From Gammaproteobacteria bacterium UBA5338 (GTDB lineage Bacteria; Pseudomonadota; Gammaproteobacteria; Pseudomonadales; UBA5862), in the NCBI GenBank assembly GCA_002408105.1, contig DHQM01000232.1:1-7888 (forward strand): 7,888 bases of DNA. The letters run 5' to 3'. Within the stretch, counting starts at the first letter, position 1, and every line of letters begins with the position of its first letter. The notes under the pieces were generated by a model. The model did no database searches, had not been told where the DNA came from, and saw only the letters and a list, made by a program, of their open reading frames with translations. The translations under genes and the position numbers were made by a program. Below are positions 6,324 through 7,888 of the stretch, one piece after another.

Positions 6324-7688
6324 GTGCGAGAGCTGCAAAACGTCAGTACTGGAGAGCAATACCGGGCGCTTGGATTGAGCACCTTTTCTTTCACCGTTTG
6401 TTTCGCGGTGTGGACCATTTTCTCGATCATCGGAGTGCGCATTCAGGAACAGCTGTCGCTGTCAGAAACCCAATTCGGCCTGCTGGTCGCGACCCCAGTG
6501 TTGACTGGATCGATCAGTCGAATCTTCTTGGGCATCTGGACCGAGCAGTACGGTGGGCGCTTGGTGTTCACGGTGCAGATGCTCATCACAGCGGTTTGCG
6601 TGTACCTGTTGTCGTTCGTACAGACCTACGAGTTGTTTTTGGTCGCCGCGCTGGGGGTGGGGCTCGCGGGCGGCTCGTTCATTGTCGGCATTGCCTATAC
6701 CTCCGCATGGTTTGAGCAGGAGCGTCAAGGCACCGCACTCGGGATTTTCGGCGCTGGCAATGTCGGAGCGGCGGTCACCAACTTCGGAGCACCTTTCCTG
6801 CTGTTGGCGTTGGGTTGGCAGCAGACCGCTGTTGTTTATGCTTCGGTGTTGGTGGTGACAGCCATTGCCTTCTTTTTATTGGCGAAAGAAGACCCAACCA
6901 CGGCAGCGCGCAAACGGGCAGGGAACAAGCCAGAAAGCGCCTGGATGAAGCTCGGCCCATTGAAGTACCAGCAAGTCTGGCGCTTCGCGCTCTACTACTT
7001 CTTCGTGTTCGGCGCGTTTGTGGCGCTCGCGTCGTACTTACCACGCTACTACGTGGGTGCCTATGGCGTATCCATTGCGGTGGCCGGAAGCATGGCGGCC
7101 CTGTATTCAATGCCGGCAAGCGTGTTTCGGGCACTGGGCGGCTGGCTATCCGACCGCCTTGGTGCGCGTTCAGTCATGTACTGGACCTTCATCGTCTCCC
7201 TGGTCTGTCTGTTCTTTCTCTCCTACCCACAAACCGAATACACCGTTCAAGGCAAAGAAGGCCCCATCAGTTTTACGCTGACCATGCCCCTGTGGGGTGC
7301 AGTCGTGCTCACGGTGGTACTGGGTTTTTTTATGTCTTTGGGCAAGGCGGCGGTCTACAAACACATTCCAGTCTATTACCCGGAGCACGTGGGCTTGGTC
7401 GGGGGCCTGGTCGGCATGATTGGAGGGCTTGGCGGATTTATCCTGCCGATCGTTTTTGGGGTTGTGCTCGACGCGACAGGCATCTGGACCAGCTCCTACA
7501 TGGTGCTTTTCGTGCTGGTGGGGGTATCGCTTACCTGGATGCACGTCGCCATCCGCCGCATGGAAAGGCAGCGCCTACCGGCCCTCGAGTCAGACACGGA
7601 TTTCCGCTACCTGCCTGAGCTGCAAACGGTGCCCGGTACCGGCAGACCAAGCGCAGAAAAAGCTCACTCAATACAAGACGCCAGTTGA
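6324..7688 (+). CDS. narK1: Nitrate/nitrite transporter, NarK family (NNP, major facilitator superfamily)
   Basis: This inner-membrane transporter feeds nitrate to cytoplasmic nitrate reductase and/or exports nitrite. Starting at the GTG at 6324 the product has 454 residues with about 12 hydrophobic segments. It carries both nitrate signature motifs: FGAGNVGAAVTNFGAPF (142-158) after the fifth-helix region, and GLVGGLVGMIGGLGGF (357-372) near helix 11. The two arginines that bind the anion in E. coli NarK (R89 in TM2, R305 in TM8) correspond to R66 (SISRIFLG) and R269 (VFRALGGWLSDR). A polar tail of about 40 residues closes the protein. The symbol narK1 is inferred from its place: first of two narK genes, divergent from narXL, as in P. 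aeruginosa narK1K2GHJI. NarK1-type proteins are often nitrate/proton symporters, but the direction of transport cannot be read here. The promoter region carries NarL and FNR/ANR-type sites. Confidence 0.93.
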   Translation: MRELQNVSTGEQYRALGLSTFSFTVCFAVWTIFSIIGVRIQEQLSLSETQFGLLVATPVLTGSISRIFLGIWTEQYGGRLVFTVQMLITAVCVYLLSFVQTYELFLVAALGVGLAGGSFIVGIAYTSAWFEQERQGTALGIFGAGNVGAAVTNFGAPFLLLALGWQQTAVVYASVLVVTAIAFFLLAKEDPTTAARKRAGNKPESAWMKLGPLKYQQVWRFALYYFFVFGAFVALASYLPRYYVGAYGVSIAVAGSMAALYSMPASVFRALGGWLSDRLGARSVMYWTFIVSLVCLFFLSYPQTEYTVQGKEGPISFTLTMPLWGAVVLTVVLGFFMSLGKAAVYKHIPVYYPEHVGLVGGLVGMIGGLGGFILPIVFGVVLDATGIWTSSYMVLFVLVGVSLTWMHVAIRRMERQRLPALESDTDFRYLPELQTVPGTGRPSAEKAHSIQDAS

Positions 7689-7725
7689 ATGAATCCCATT
7701 TTGTCCTCGCAGAGGAACCAACCCC

Positions 7726-7888
7726 ATGGTTCACACCAAAGAGCAGAGCACCACGCAAGCACAACACAGTTCGAAAGTGCTGTCGGATTGGCGGCCTGAA
7801 GACCCGGCCTTTTGGCAGGCCACTGGAAAGCAGGTTGCCACGCGCAACCTTTGGATATCGATCCCCTGCCTGTTGCTCGCGTTCTCGG
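7726..7888 (+). CDS. narK2: Second NarK-family nitrate/nitrite transporter, N-terminal part only
   Basis: The window ends after 54 codons. The ATG at 7726 has AGAGGA at 7711-7716, 9 bases upstream. After a polar start of about 21 residues comes DWRPEDPAFWQATGKQVA, then RNLWISIPCLLLAFS entering the first membrane helix. The W-PED-FW-TG-A-RNLWISIP pattern is the usual N-terminus of NarK2-type nitrate/nitrite antiporters and of the second half of fused NarK proteins. It differs clearly from the N-terminus of the preceding gene. It follows narK1 after 37 bp with no terminator, so the two should share one transcript. By analogy narGHJI would be expected next, outside the window. The symbol is inferred from order and this motif. 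Confidence 0.85.
   Translation, partial: MVHTKEQSTTQAQHSSKVLSDWRPEDPAFWQATGKQVATRNLWISIPCLLLAFS

Noticed and set aside
7689..7725. Looked for a terminator or promoter between narK1 and narK2.
   Set aside because: The 37 bp hold only the narK2 ribosome site; no stem or T-run is seen, so one transcript is assumed.

Overview
The window is GC-rich bacterial chromosome, densely coding, with the look of a flagellated, nitrate-respiring gammaproteobacterium. The RNase T gene, the MotY gene and the argG-gloA pair match the neighbourhood known from Pseudomonas aeruginosa (gloA1-argG-motY-pyrC-rnt). The second half has the pseudomonad-like order of narXL divergent from narK1-narK2. The P. aeruginosa genome keeps these two blocks far apart, and pyrC is absent here, so a related but different lineage is likely. 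I cannot name the genus.

Layout: (1) Positions 48-731, minus strand, encode ribonuclease T. (2) A 138-bp divergent spacer carries a good match to a flagellar sigma-28 (FliA) promoter, reading into motY (870-1844), a periplasmic OmpA-like stator-associated protein. (3) A hairpin with a T-run lies between motY and argG (1908-3134, argininosuccinate synthase). gloA (3154-3537, nickel-type glyoxalase I) follows argG by 19 bp and probably shares its transcript. (4) A 41-bp convergent gap separates this housekeeping block from a nitrate respiration locus. There narX-narL (6133 down to 3579, minus strand, 4-bp ATGA overlap) is transcribed away from narK1 (6324-7688) and the truncated start of a second NarK gene (7726 to the window end). 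(5) The narX/narK1 spacer holds a near-perfect NarL 7-2-7 site and a 9/10 FNR/ANR-type box. They are placed as expected for a promoter that needs both anaerobiosis and nitrate.

How the genes work together: NarX senses periplasmic nitrate and phosphorylates NarL. NarL should bind the heptamer pair about 93 bp upstream of the inferred narK1 start, while an FNR/ANR-type oxygen sensor binds at about -41.5. This would switch on nitrate uptake and nitrite export (narK1, narK2) and probably narGHJI just beyond the window. The left half is arginine synthesis, methylglyoxal detoxification, RNA 3'-end maturation and one stand-alone flagellar motor gene.

I found no mobile element, CRISPR array, RNA gene or clearly novel system. 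The most informative new observations are the two regulatory regions (FliA promoter of motY; NarL plus FNR sites before narK1).
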